DNA of 64,000 nt. Origin: Gillisia limnaea DSM 15749. Its GTDB lineage: Bacteria > Bacteroidota > Bacteroidia > Flavobacteriales > Flavobacteriaceae. The notes under the pieces were generated by a model. That model saw only the letters and a program-made list of their open reading frames with translations, made no database searches and was not told the DNA's origin. Position 1 is the stretch's first letter, and each line of letters begins with the position of its first letter. The DNA is taken from assembly GCF_000243235.1 (NCBI RefSeq), contig NZ_JH594606.1, positions 724,934 through 788,933 on the forward strand, written 5' to 3'. Shown piece by piece: positions 53,215 to 62,436 of the stretch. The position numbers and the translations under genes are program-made.

Positions 53215-54162
53215 TTATTTTTTCTCTATTGCAATGCATTTTTCAATGATTTTATCAAGTGATTTTCTCTTTTCATCCCTTTCAAAGTGAGTGTTTTTTT
53301 GGCTTATAGAATTATATACAGTAATACATTTATTCATTCTTTCTGTATATTCCTCTTTAGAAATATTCTCGACAAAATGGAACATACTATCTGAGTCATC
53401 AAACTCTGAATAATCCAAAAAACTATTCTCAGGAAAAACAGAATAAATATTAGTTCCTTCACCATAATATATAGGAAGACAATAATTCCCGATACTATCC
53501 CATATTTTTTCTGTCACATAATTATAAGCTATAGTATTTTCAAAACATAAATTAAATGAGTATCCCCTTAAAATCTCCTCTTTTCTTTTAGGCCAATTCC
53601 CTAATCTTGAATCTTCTTTAGAAATATTATTAGGCCAACCCTTGCCAAATACATCTAACACACCACGATTATTACCCTCTAATGCTAGTATAGACCTTAA
53701 ATTAATAAGATCTATATTTTTATTATCTCTCATTAATAGAGGACTATCAATCCCTTTATAATAAGACATTAATGCCACAATTTTTTTTTGTTTGAATTTA
53801 AAATCGGAATTAAGGAGACTAAGCTTATTTTTAATGTTTTTAGAATGAAAAGTAAAGATAGATGTGAAAACATCTTGTGTATAAATATTCATAAAATAAC
53901 AGTTGTGAAGACCCATTAAAATTTTACGATTTGAACTGAAAGTGATATCAAACCGAGGTTCTAATGTCCAAACTAAATAATTTTTAGTTTTCAAGTATCT
54001 CCATATAAAGGGTTTGAGATGTTTAAAGTTTTGAGAAATTAAAATATCTGCTTCTGTAATCTTATCGGTAATTCCTAAACCATTTTTTTCTAAATATTTC
54101 AAATCTGCCTCCTGTGTAAAAGGGGTGTACACAAAACTTCTAATAAGAAAAAGCTTTATCAT
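53215..54162 (-). CDS. Glycosyltransferase family 10 (alpha-1,3/4-fucosyltransferase-like)
   Basis: A 315-residue protein with the GT10 hallmark FNLCFENTIAYNYVTEKIWD (about 208-227), followed by LPIYYGEGTNIYSVFPENSF. N-terminal ALMSYYKGIDSP and VLDVFGKGWPNN also fit. GT10 enzymes use GDP-fucose and add fucose in alpha-1,3 or 1,4 linkage to GlcNAc. No GDP-fucose synthesis genes are in the window, so supply must come from elsewhere. It lies three bases after the upstream GT4 gene. Confidence 0.9.
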   Translation of the reverse strand: MIKLFLIRSFVYTPFTQEADLKYLEKNGLGITDKITEADILISQNFKHLKPFIWRYLKTKNYLVWTLEPRFDITFSSNRKILMGLHNCYFMNIYTQDVFTSIFTFHSKNIKNKLSLLNSDFKFKQKKIVALMSYYKGIDSPLLMRDNKNIDLINLRSILALEGNNRGVLDVFGKGWPNNISKEDSRLGNWPKRKEEILRGYSFNLCFENTIAYNYVTEKIWDSIGNYCLPIYYGEGTNIYSVFPENSFLDYSEFDDSDSMFHFVENISKEEYTERMNKCITVYNSISQKNTHFERDEKRKSLDKIIEKCIAIEKK

Positions 54163-54165
54163 GTA

Positions 54166-55323
54166 TTATAAGGTTTTTAATTCTTCTTCAATAAGTTTAT
54201 ATTTTTTTAAAACTTGACATTTCACCTTTTCTCTTTCAAATCTTGGTTTAATAAATTGATTATTATACGAAACTCCATCTTGCATTAGTTGTAGATTATC
54301 GATTGATTTTAAAATTAACTTTACAATTTCCTCAACATCTTCAGGATCTTCAATCAACAAACCATTCTTACCATGCTCAATGATTTCGGCTGTTGCCCCA
54401 CCGGGATTTGATTGGATAGGAAAGACTTCCATAATTATCGCTTCCAGTAGGGTATTGGGCATTCCGTCTGAAATACTATTTCCTATGTAAATAAAAGATT
54501 CTCCCATCAATTTCAATACTTCATTGTGGTTTATTTGACCGATAATTTTTAGGTTTTCCATATTTTGAAGTTCTTTGGAACCACTTACAAAATCAAAAAC
54601 TGACTGATGAGTTCCAAAAACCACAATTTCATAAGCAGATAGTTCCTTTTTTAAACTTGAAATAGCCTCTAAAATATTATTACACCTCCCAAATTTATGT
54701 TGGTAGCCTTTAATCAGTATTACTTTTCTGTTAGAGTAAGGATTTAAAAATTTGGTATAACAAGAAAAATCATATCCTCCTCCACCGGGAAAGGTCCCCA
54801 AATATTCTCCTTTGAAACTATACTTTCTTGTTATATGAAAATCCCTTTTGCAGTCGGCGAACATATAATCGATTCTGGGAAGAACTGCTTTAATACCTTT
54901 TAAGTAAGACGGAATGTTTTGATAATAATATAAGTCGTTCCCCCAAGCAGAATAAATCCATTTAATATGTGAATACTTTTTCATCACTCCCAAAATAGGT
55001 ACACAAGCTGAATACATAACAAAACTATGCACCACATCGGGTTGTATTTCCAATAATGTTTCTTCAAAAACATCTGCCAGTTTTCGTTGATTAAATAAGT
55101 TAATAAAATTATAAACTTTCGACAGTTTACGTTTTAGATAGTACCTGCCAGGATAATTAAGCTTATTTCGCCATCCAATTATTTGATTTATAAACCCGAT
55201 CTTTTTTACATACGTGTTGGAATCATAAACATCCAGCCAATAAATTTCATGTCCGGAATCTTTTAATTGTTCGGACCAGTTAAAAAAATGTGCAGAAAAC
55301 ATTGAAACCATTAGGATTTTCAA
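54166..55323 (-). CDS. Glycosyltransferase family 4 protein
   Basis: A 385-residue GT-B enzyme with MKILMVSMFSAHFFNWSEQL at the start, YSAWGNDLYYYQNIPSYLKG near 125-144, the phosphate-binding-domain start RKVILIKGYQHKFGRCNNIL and SDGMPNTLLEAIIMEVFPIQ (about 283-302). It has very low GC like its neighbours. It is placed 11 bases from the upstream GT2 gene. Substrate unknown. Confidence 0.85.
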   Translation of the reverse strand: MKILMVSMFSAHFFNWSEQLKDSGHEIYWLDVYDSNTYVKKIGFINQIIGWRNKLNYPGRYYLKRKLSKVYNFINLFNQRKLADVFEETLLEIQPDVVHSFVMYSACVPILGVMKKYSHIKWIYSAWGNDLYYYQNIPSYLKGIKAVLPRIDYMFADCKRDFHITRKYSFKGEYLGTFPGGGGYDFSCYTKFLNPYSNRKVILIKGYQHKFGRCNNILEAISSLKKELSAYEIVVFGTHQSVFDFVSGSKELQNMENLKIIGQINHNEVLKLMGESFIYIGNSISDGMPNTLLEAIIMEVFPIQSNPGGATAEIIEHGKNGLLIEDPEDVEEIVKLILKSIDNLQLMQDGVSYNNQFIKPRFEREKVKCQVLKKYKLIEEELKTL

Positions 55324-55334
55324 AGTAAATAATT

Positions 55335-56300
55335 TTAAATTTTCAAGAGTTTTTTAAATTTAGTGTCCCCTGTTTTCAGGGTTTTAAAAACATAGTAAAA
55401 GACAAATACCTTAAAAAGTTCTAATCTGTTTTTTAAAGAGAGATTTCGAAGATAAACAAAACTAAGCTCTATACATTTTTGAGCTTCGTCATATTTTCTT
55501 TCGGCCATTTTCCATCTCATTGCCCACAAAAGGTTCTTCACAGAGTGCAATACGATTTCCCTATGGTTTGGAGTTCTATCTATAATTCTCTTATGAACCT
55601 CAACAAAAGAGTTTATCTCTATTTGTAGTTTGTTTTTATGAGTGGTAATCGACTCATTACCTCTTCGCACATATATCAGCTCCATATCTATAATCCCAAT
55701 ATTCCTATTTTCAAAAATAATCCTTGAGAAAAAATCCAGGTCTTGTAATTGATGGATTTTTTCGTCATAAAGTTTCTTGTTTTCCAAAGCACTTTTTCGC
55801 CATAGTGGCACTACATTTAAAATCGAAATTTTACCGAGCACATATTCTTCATAAACATCCGCCGTAATTTTTAATCGTATTTCTTTTTTTTGATCATAGA
55901 ATTTATGGTCTTCTTCATAAAATTGCACCTTTTTACAAATACAATAATCACAGTCTTTATTATTTATTAAGTAATTGACTTTAAGCCTTAAATTATCCTT
56001 GTGCATTAAATCGTCACTATCAAACCAATGAATAAATTCACCTTGGCTTCTCTCAAATCCAATATTTCTTGCCGTATTCCCTCCTTTAGGTCTATGGTTA
56101 GGACTTTTAAAATATTTAAACCGTGAATCTTTTGACATATATTTTTCAACAACCTCATCGGTATTGTCCGTGCTGTCGTCGTCAATCACCAAACATTCCC
56201 AATTGCGATATGTTTGTTGCAAAATTGAATCCAGGGTTTCCTCAACAAGCTGAGCCCTGTTATAAGTAGGAATAATTATTGAAACTAATGGCGAAATCAA
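55335..56300 (-). CDS. Glycosyltransferase family 2 protein
   Basis: A 321-residue GT-A enzyme: SIIIPTYNRAQLVEETLDSI, CLVIDDDSTDNTDEVVEKYM, GGNTARNIGFERSQGEFIHW and FDSDDLMHKDNL (DxD motif). It is close in sequence to the GT2 encoded at 58855 and probably shares its ancestry. The C-terminal 100 residues are helical and unassigned. It is cytosolic or membrane-associated; donor unknown. Confidence 0.88.
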   Translation of the reverse strand: MISPLVSIIIPTYNRAQLVEETLDSILQQTYRNWECLVIDDDSTDNTDEVVEKYMSKDSRFKYFKSPNHRPKGGNTARNIGFERSQGEFIHWFDSDDLMHKDNLRLKVNYLINNKDCDYCICKKVQFYEEDHKFYDQKKEIRLKITADVYEEYVLGKISILNVVPLWRKSALENKKLYDEKIHQLQDLDFFSRIIFENRNIGIIDMELIYVRRGNESITTHKNKLQIEINSFVEVHKRIIDRTPNHREIVLHSVKNLLWAMRWKMAERKYDEAQKCIELSFVYLRNLSLKNRLELFKVFVFYYVFKTLKTGDTKFKKLLKI

Positions 56301-56341
56301 TTCTTAATTCTTATTATAATTACTGTTCGTTCTTTCATGGC

Positions 56342-57589
56342 TCATAAAATTTTTTGCATAGCATTCTTGAGATATTCAACGGACAGGTATTTCTTTAAAT
56401 CATTTCTATTTAGATTTATATCTTTTTCTTTCTTCCAATTGTAATATAATGCCTCAATTTTTTTCTCAATATTTTCTACATCTGATATTTCCGACCAATA
56501 AAGGTATTCCTTTCCCAATAACCTATGGGATTCACTAATATTAGGGCCTAACAGTAAAATCGGTTTGTTCGATGCCACGCAGTGCGGAAATTTACCCGGA
56601 AGAAATGGACTTATAGACGCTTTAGCCTCCAAAATTACATTTACAGCAGCATTTTGTTGAATTTTATACACCGTATCAAAGCTGATAGTTTCTTCACTAG
56701 AATAAAATTGTGGTATCACCGTCATCACTTCTTTAAATTTATTTGAAAACTGAGAAGGGTGCCCAATCATTAAGAGTCGTGCATTTAACCTGGATTCAGG
56801 ATTATTATCCAAAAATAATTCAAACGCTTTCAAAAGACCTAAAGGGTTTCTGGGTCCCATTAAAGCACCTGCGTGTACAATATTAAATTTGGAATTATCA
56901 AAAAATTCTGGTAGGGCAATGGAGCTTTTTCTTTCTTCAATTTGGTGCGGAATAATTAAACGCTTATTTCTGAAAGACGGAAAGTAGCTCTCCATCCATT
57001 CTGCCAATAGTAAACTGGGATAGGCTATGTACGCTGCCTTTTTTGACACATGAACAAAAAATTTTCTTTTTTGTTCATGGCCGGGCTCCACCCAATCGTA
57101 GGGACGTGGATAATATGCTAAAGGATAAGGGTCGTGGATGTAGGCCATCCACTTTTTATGCCATGCAGTCGGCATTTTTAATAGTGCGTGATGCGGTCGA
57201 AAACTGGCAGCTTTACTCAAAGTTATTACCAAGTCAACACTATCGATATTAATTTTCCTCAGCGATGCTGTGATACTGTTACTATCGTTCAAAAATGTAA
57301 AGGAAAATCCGAAGAGTTGTTCAATATATTTATTTAAGCTTATCTTAAAATAGCTGCGAATATATCTTTCCATCCTACTCAGAAAAAATAAAACACTCCA
57401 CCGTTTTTCCTTTATGGCCATACAGGTTATTACAGGTAGCTGAATTTCCCTCCGGGTGTAATGATAAACCAATACGTTAAAGCCTGCCTTATGTAAATTT
57501 TGTATCAAGGCTACGTTTGCTTTTGACCCACTGCTATCATCCACGTCAATAGATTCAACAACAACTAATATTTTCTTTTGGTTAGGCAA
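56342..57589 (-). CDS. Glycosyltransferase (GT-B, family 4-like)
   Basis: About 415 residues. The first possible start is TTG at 57589 (LPNQKKILVVVESIDV); no ATG lies nearby, and the upstream reading frame is closed by stops within a 7-bp tandem repeat. The C-terminal half has FNIVHAGALMGPRNPLGLLK, RLLMIGHPSQFSNKF and FLPGKFPHCVASNKPILLLG, which fit GT-B glycosyltransferases. The N-terminal half has AYIHDPYPLAYYPRPYDW. It has an unusual start and lies next to repeat DNA. Substrate unknown. Confidence 0.75.
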   Translation of the reverse strand: MPNQKKILVVVESIDVDDSSGSKANVALIQNLHKAGFNVLVYHYTRREIQLPVITCMAIKEKRWSVLFFLSRMERYIRSYFKISLNKYIEQLFGFSFTFLNDSNSITASLRKINIDSVDLVITLSKAASFRPHHALLKMPTAWHKKWMAYIHDPYPLAYYPRPYDWVEPGHEQKRKFFVHVSKKAAYIAYPSLLLAEWMESYFPSFRNKRLIIPHQIEERKSSIALPEFFDNSKFNIVHAGALMGPRNPLGLLKAFELFLDNNPESRLNARLLMIGHPSQFSNKFKEVMTVIPQFYSSEETISFDTVYKIQQNAAVNVILEAKASISPFLPGKFPHCVASNKPILLLGPNISESHRLLGKEYLYWSEISDVENIEKKIEALYYNWKKEKDINLNRNDLKKYLSVEYLKNAMQKIL

Positions 57590-57592
57590 ATT

Positions 57593-57642
57593 GGTGTTTA
57601 GTGTTTAGTGTTTAGTGTTTAGTGTTTAGTGTTTAGTGTTTG
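57593..57642. repeat. GTTTAGT 7-bp tandem repeat
   Basis: GTTTAGT is repeated about six times without interruption, beginning a few bases upstream of the TTG start of the minus-strand glycosyltransferase. On the mRNA it would read ACTAAAC repeats. A change in copy number would alter the leader length just before the start codon. Confidence 0.9.
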
Positions 57643-57748
57643 TAAAACTATGCAATTTTAGGAAATCTAAGTAAGCATAACTTTTAAAGTCTTTTTTCTT
57701 TTCTCTCTTTTCTATATTTTATATTCTATTTTCCACTATCTGCTTTTT
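57643..57748. other. Spacer downstream of wecB
   Basis: AT-rich DNA with several runs of T and CTTTT, no gene. It separates wecB from the glycosyltransferase with the TTG start. A terminator was not clearly seen. Confidence 0.3.
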
Positions 57749-58858
57749 TCAATACTCAATACTATTCCTCAGAAGCTCAACAATTCTAAATGCGGCCCTC
57801 CCGTCTCCATAAGGATTCTCAATTCCTAAAAAATCCGGAGGATGGCTTAAGATCCGAGTTGCCTCTTTCACTATTTTACTTTTACCTGTCCCTACCAAAA
57901 AAGAAAATCCGGCTTCCACTCCCTCCATCCGTTCTGAAACTTCCCTGGTAACCAAAACCGGTTTTTTAAAAGTAGGCGCTTCTTCCTGAATTCCTCCGGA
58001 ATCTGAGATAATAAGGCTGCACTGCTGCATCAGCCAAAGCATGGTAGGATAAGTCACCGGGGAAATAAGGTGAATATTATTTTTGTTACTGAGCAATTCC
58101 TGTACAGGACCTGTTACGTTGGGATTTAAATGAACCGGATAGATCAATTCTACATTCTCCCTTTCTGACAATTCCTTCAAAGCTTCACAAATTTGAATAA
58201 GTCCTTCCCCAAAATTTTCCCTTCGATGACCTGTGATAAGGATCATTTTTTTATTCGGCTTAAGTAAGGCTTTTATTTTCTGAATTTCTTCACTCAATGT
58301 CTGTGATTCCAATTTATTAATTGCCCACTCCAACGCGTCAACCACAGTATTCCCGGTCACATAAATATTCCCTCTGGGGATTAGTTCTTGTAATAAATTG
58401 AAACTTGCATTTGAAGTTGGAGCGAAATGAAAATCGGCTATCCTTGCTGTAAGTTGCCTATTAACTTCCTCGGGAAAGGGCGCCATTTTGTTATGGGTAC
58501 GTAAACCTGCTTCTACATGTCCTACTTTTATACCGCGGTGAAATGCCGCTAGTGCGACAATAGCAGCACTTGTAGTGTCTCCTTGCACCAAAACAAGACT
58601 GGGTTTTTCTTTTACCAATATCTCATCTATATACTTAAGAATATTCGAACTAAGTTGATTTAATGATTGGTTTGGCTGCATTAGATCCAAATCATATTCT
58701 GGTACTATTTCGAAGAAATCCAATACCTGATCCAGCATTTCCCGGTGTTGCGCGGTAACACAAACTTTAAATTCAAGTTTTTGCTTTTTGAGCTCATGAA
58801 TTACCGGTGCCATTTTTATGGCTTCTGGACGGGTGCCAAAACAGATGAGGATTTTCAA
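57749..58858 (-). CDS. wecB: UDP-N-acetylglucosamine 2-epimerase, non-hydrolysing
   Basis: A 369-residue enzyme: MKILICFGTRPEAIKMAPVI at the start, AQHREMLDQVL (about 37-47), VQGDTTSAAIVALAAFHRGI and HVEAGLRTHNKMAPFPEEVN (about 118-137), then ITGHRRENFGEGL and SDSGGIQEEAPTF (about 286-298). These are the defining motifs of WecB/MnaA, which interconverts UDP-GlcNAc and UDP-ManNAc. It supplies UDP-ManNAc for glycosyltransfer. It overlaps the upstream GT2 gene by four bases. Confidence 0.95.
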   Translation of the reverse strand: MKILICFGTRPEAIKMAPVIHELKKQKLEFKVCVTAQHREMLDQVLDFFEIVPEYDLDLMQPNQSLNQLSSNILKYIDEILVKEKPSLVLVQGDTTSAAIVALAAFHRGIKVGHVEAGLRTHNKMAPFPEEVNRQLTARIADFHFAPTSNASFNLLQELIPRGNIYVTGNTVVDALEWAINKLESQTLSEEIQKIKALLKPNKKMILITGHRRENFGEGLIQICEALKELSERENVELIYPVHLNPNVTGPVQELLSNKNNIHLISPVTYPTMLWLMQQCSLIISDSGGIQEEAPTFKKPVLVTREVSERMEGVEAGFSFLVGTGKSKIVKEATRILSHPPDFLGIENPYGDGRAAFRIVELLRNSIEY

Positions 58859-59784
58859 GATTTCTTCAGTTTAGCTTTCATATAAAAAATTGGCTTTAAA
58901 ACAGGATATATTTTATAACCCCATAAATACTTAACTTTTTTTAATGTTCCGGCATTCGAGCATTTAAGCACATCTTCTATTACTGAAATTTCTTTAAGGA
59001 AAAATCCTAACCTTATAAAATACTGCACCAAATTTGAGGTTAATAATCCCTTTTTAAATAAATTGTCTATTACCAAATGAATCGCCATTAAATTGGAAGC
59101 TCTTCTTACCGGATCATTACTATTGAATTCCCCTGTATTGGAGTTGGGATGTTTCCTTCCATAAAACAAGCATTTATCTATGGAAATACCTTTAAATCCG
59201 TCAGATAATATTCTGGAATACAATTCCCATTCTTCGGCATACATTAAATGTTCTACAAACCGATGATTGCTAAAACATTCCTTTTTCCACATGACTGCAC
59301 AAGAATTAAAAGGAAGTTCATTTTTCAACATTTTTTCCAAATCATTTGCATCAATATTGAACGATGTATAGTTTTTTGAATAATCAAAATTATAGTGAAA
59401 ATCATCAAAAAACACCTCTCTCAGGTACCGGCAAAAAGACATCTTATTTCTTGACAATTCCAACACACATAGTTCTAAATTTTGAGGATGTACTATGTCA
59501 TCATCATCAAAGAAAATAATATAATCTCCTTTGGCTAGATCTAAACCATAATTACGGCAACCTGGCAAGCCTTTTATATGATTTTCCGGACTTTTTAAAT
59601 ACTTGAATCGATTGTCATTTTCTAAAATGTGAGTAATAACTGCTAAAGTATTGTCAGTACCCCCGTCATCAATAATTAAACATTCCCAGTCTGTAAAGGT
59701 TTGTTGTTGTATTGATTGCAAACTCTCTATAATAAAATGGGCTCTATTATAGGTGGCCATGATGATAGTTACTTTGGCTGTCAT
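58855..59784 (-). CDS. Glycosyltransferase family 2 protein
   Basis: A 309-residue GT-A enzyme: TIIMATYNRAHFIIESLQSI, CLIIDDGGTDNTLAVITHIL, GLPGCRNYGLDLAKGDYIIF and FDDDDIVHPQNLELC (DxD). It is similar to the protein encoded at 55335. It is joined by four-base overlaps to wecB downstream and to the next GT2 gene upstream, so all three are translationally coupled. Donor unknown; UDP-ManNAc from WecB is a reasonable guess. Confidence 0.88.
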   Translation of the reverse strand: MTAKVTIIMATYNRAHFIIESLQSIQQQTFTDWECLIIDDGGTDNTLAVITHILENDNRFKYLKSPENHIKGLPGCRNYGLDLAKGDYIIFFDDDDIVHPQNLELCVLELSRNKMSFCRYLREVFFDDFHYNFDYSKNYTSFNIDANDLEKMLKNELPFNSCAVMWKKECFSNHRFVEHLMYAEEWELYSRILSDGFKGISIDKCLFYGRKHPNSNTGEFNSNDPVRRASNLMAIHLVIDNLFKKGLLTSNLVQYFIRLGFFLKEISVIEDVLKCSNAGTLKKVKYLWGYKIYPVLKPIFYMKAKLKKS

Positions 59785-60623
59785 TTATTTATTAATGATT
59801 TTATATATCGCAAAGGTTTTAAAATAAACTGACCAATTTTAAATTCTAACCGTTTGGTGTTTTTTATTTTTTCCTTTTCTTCCGTTTCAATTCTTTTTAA
59901 GAGATGATCAATAAATAAATTAAAATGATCTTTATACAGCATGGAATGCTTTGAATAAATATATTTTTGAAGATCGTGCCTAATCTTATTTGCATCTATT
60001 CTCATAGATTCTTTTTTCTGCCGGTAGTGAAACAGGGGTTGCTTAATCACATAAGCTTCCCCGCCACCTGCCATAAGCCTTATGTAAAATTCCCAATCCT
60101 CGTATCCTTGAGTCATCATTTCATCATACCCTTTTACACGTTTCCAATCTTTTTTTCTGTAAAGTGAATTTCCAATTGCAGCGTTGAAAAATAAAAAGTT
60201 TTTAATAGTGCCCCCAACTGGTTTAAAAATATCAATTAATCCTCTTTCATCAAATCTCTTTGCATAACAGGTGACTATTTTAATATCCTCAGAACTTAAG
60301 AGGACTTCAGCAGCTTTTTCACAAAATTCAGTATCGAAGGAATCATCTGAATCTAATACTAAAATAAACTCCCCCCTGGACCTTTCAATTCCTTCATTTC
60401 TGGCGCAACTCAGTCCTTTATTCTCCTGAGTTATTAAAAGATCAATCCTGGATTCTAAACTAGCTAAAGTTTTTTTAGTTTCAAGATTGGAACCATCGTC
60501 AACAACTATTATTTCTTTGTTTATATATGTTTGCCCGATTGCGGATTGCACACTTTCTATAATATAGTAAGGATCATTAAAACAGGGAATGACAATAGAT
60601 ATTAATGGAAGCTTTGTTTTCAT
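59781..60623 (-). CDS. Glycosyltransferase family 2 protein
   Basis: A 280-residue GT-A enzyme: ISIVIPCFNDPYYIIESVQS, IIVVDDGSNLETKKTLA, GLSCARNEGIERSRGEFILV and LDSDDSFDTEF (DxD), then GYDEMMTQGYEDWEFYIRLM. It is a paralogue of the gene at 61605 (275 residues, similar along the whole length), with a GT11 gene between them. It overlaps the gene downstream by four bases. Confidence 0.88.
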   Translation of the reverse strand: MKTKLPLISIVIPCFNDPYYIIESVQSAIGQTYINKEIIVVDDGSNLETKKTLASLESRIDLLITQENKGLSCARNEGIERSRGEFILVLDSDDSFDTEFCEKAAEVLLSSEDIKIVTCYAKRFDERGLIDIFKPVGGTIKNFLFFNAAIGNSLYRKKDWKRVKGYDEMMTQGYEDWEFYIRLMAGGGEAYVIKQPLFHYRQKKESMRIDANKIRHDLQKYIYSKHSMLYKDHFNLFIDHLLKRIETEEKEKIKNTKRLEFKIGQFILKPLRYIKSLINK

Positions 60624-60650
60624 AAAAAATCCTGTTTTAAAAGAAATTCT

Positions 60651-61556
60651 TTAAATGCGATACCACTCTGAAGGTATTAAATCTATAGAATTTTTATCCT
60701 GTTCCGTATCAGCAAACCAGCGTTTTGGGGCTATAATTATTTTCTCGGGATTCTTATTAAGCCAAGCTCCCCACCAACTAAATGAGCTGTTGGCTATTAT
60801 ATTATGATCACATAAACTCATTAAATACATATCTTTCCAGCTATTGTGATTCAAATTCCCGGAAACGTAAATCTTTTGATTCGATATGTTTTTAAACTGC
60901 TGTCGTACCCAGTGTATGTCGTCGGAAAAGAAAATTAAGTTAAAATCTGTTAACTTAGATGATAAATATGCAATAGCACTTTGGTAATAATCTATAGTGC
61001 AGTTACCATGAAACTGTTGTGTTTTCTTGTTGTTCACATAATCCCCGCGCCTAATATGTAAAGAAACAGAGGTTTTACCAATTATTTTTCTTTTTATATT
61101 ATCGTTATCTTTATCTAATGCCTCATCGGGAAATTTAAAGATTTTTCGTATAACATATTCTTTTCCCAAAAAATATCTAAAACTCTGGAAATATCCGTTC
61201 AAATAAATTGGGGCTTTTAATTCAAGTACTTGAGCTTTAAAATTAAAAGATGACTCATGAAATATCGTTGGGTAATTCAATCCAAGCTTTTTTTTGAATT
61301 TATTAAAATTTGATAACTTGGTAAAATAATCAATTTCCTTTTTAGACGCAATAGCGAATGAACTATTAAAAATCCCTAAGGAAAAATGTCTCGGAAACTT
61401 CTTTGTATTCTCGGTAAGCTCAGTATAAAAAGTGATGTCAACTAACACTTCTGATTTTTCCTTCTCAGCAATAATTTTTGCTATTGCAAACTGAAACATT
61501 TGGTTGCCCAAACCTCCAACAAGTTTAATTATAACAGTATTTTTGCTAATAAACAT
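60651..61556 (-). CDS. Glycosyltransferase family 11 (alpha-1,2-fucosyltransferase-like)
   Basis: A 301-residue protein with IIKLVGGLGNQMFQFAIAKI (9-28), SVSLHIRRGDYVNNKKTQQF (about 168-187) and IIANSSFSWWGAWLNKNPEK (about 252-271). These are the conserved peptides of GT11, and HxRRGDY is the GDP-fucose-binding motif. It would add fucose in alpha-1,2 linkage, for example to galactose. Together with the GT10 protein, it indicates at least two fucose-type additions to the glycan. Confidence 0.93.
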   Translation of the reverse strand: MFISKNTVIIKLVGGLGNQMFQFAIAKIIAEKEKSEVLVDITFYTELTENTKKFPRHFSLGIFNSSFAIASKKEIDYFTKLSNFNKFKKKLGLNYPTIFHESSFNFKAQVLELKAPIYLNGYFQSFRYFLGKEYVIRKIFKFPDEALDKDNDNIKRKIIGKTSVSLHIRRGDYVNNKKTQQFHGNCTIDYYQSAIAYLSSKLTDFNLIFFSDDIHWVRQQFKNISNQKIYVSGNLNHNSWKDMYLMSLCDHNIIANSSFSWWGAWLNKNPEKIIIAPKRWFADTEQDKNSIDLIPSEWYRI

Positions 61557-61604
61557 ACTTTCTTTGTTATGCTCTTAATAGCCTGGTAGCCTATTGTTTG
61601 TTAT

Positions 61605-62432
61605 TTATTTTTTAAAAATAAATTTAAATGGCCGGAGAGCTGCGTCTCCAAACTTATATGTGAAAGTGTTTTTAAGTTTTAATTTTTCCTTCTCAAGTTG
61701 CTCCATTCTTAAAAAAATACTACGAATATTCTCCTCATAATTATTGGTGAAAATATCTTTATGTTTTATATAGATATAGGCGATTAAATCATATTTATGG
61801 GAAAAATTTGCAGTGCTGTTTCTTGATTTTTCTTTTAGCCGGTAATGGAACAGATATTCTTCGATAACATAAATACTCCATCCTGCTTTCACAATAGAAA
61901 TATTGAAATCCCAATCCTCATAACCATTCAACATTTTTTCGTCATATCCCTGAACATCCCTCCAGGATTTTTTTCTGAACAATGAACTGGCAAGCGCTCC
62001 ATTTCTAAATAAAAGATCTTTAGCCTCACCACCCCTGGAAATAATCTCACCCTGATTTGCATTTTCATCGAACAGATGGGCATGGCAAGTTACCAACCCA
62101 ACTTTTGGGGAACTATTTAAAATGTTTACTGCCTTTTGAATAAAAGTTGGTTCAAAAAAATCATCGGCATCCAAAGTGAGTATAAATTCTCCTTTTGCTT
62201 CTGTTACCCCCCTATTCCTGGCAACACTGGGGCCTTTATTTTCTATTGTTATCAATAGATCAATTTTTTGTGTAAGTTTTTTTAAAACCGCTTTCGTTTT
62301 ATGATTGGAGCCATCATCAATTATTATAATTTCTTTATTGGTATAGGATTGATCCAAAATAGATTGAACCGCTTGTTCAATATAATCCCCATCATTATAA
62401 CAGGGAATTATTATGGAAACTAATTTGCTCAT
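61605..62432 (-). CDS. Glycosyltransferase family 2 protein
   Basis: A 275-residue GT-A enzyme: VSIIIPCYNDGDYIEQAVQS, IIIIDDGSNHKTKAVL, GPSVARNRGVTEAKGEFILT and LDADDFFEPTF (DxD). It is paralogous to the enzyme at 59781; both share the DWxF segment and the motif SLFRKKSWRDVQGYDEKM / SLYRKKDWKRVKGYDEMM. It lies four bases after the next gene upstream. Substrate unknown. Confidence 0.88.
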   Translation of the reverse strand: MSKLVSIIIPCYNDGDYIEQAVQSILDQSYTNKEIIIIDDGSNHKTKAVLKKLTQKIDLLITIENKGPSVARNRGVTEAKGEFILTLDADDFFEPTFIQKAVNILNSSPKVGLVTCHAHLFDENANQGEIISRGGEAKDLLFRNGALASSLFRKKSWRDVQGYDEKMLNGYEDWDFNISIVKAGWSIYVIEEYLFHYRLKEKSRNSTANFSHKYDLIAYIYIKHKDIFTNNYEENIRSIFLRMEQLEKEKLKLKNTFTYKFGDAALRPFKFIFKK

Positions 62433-62436
62433 TCAA

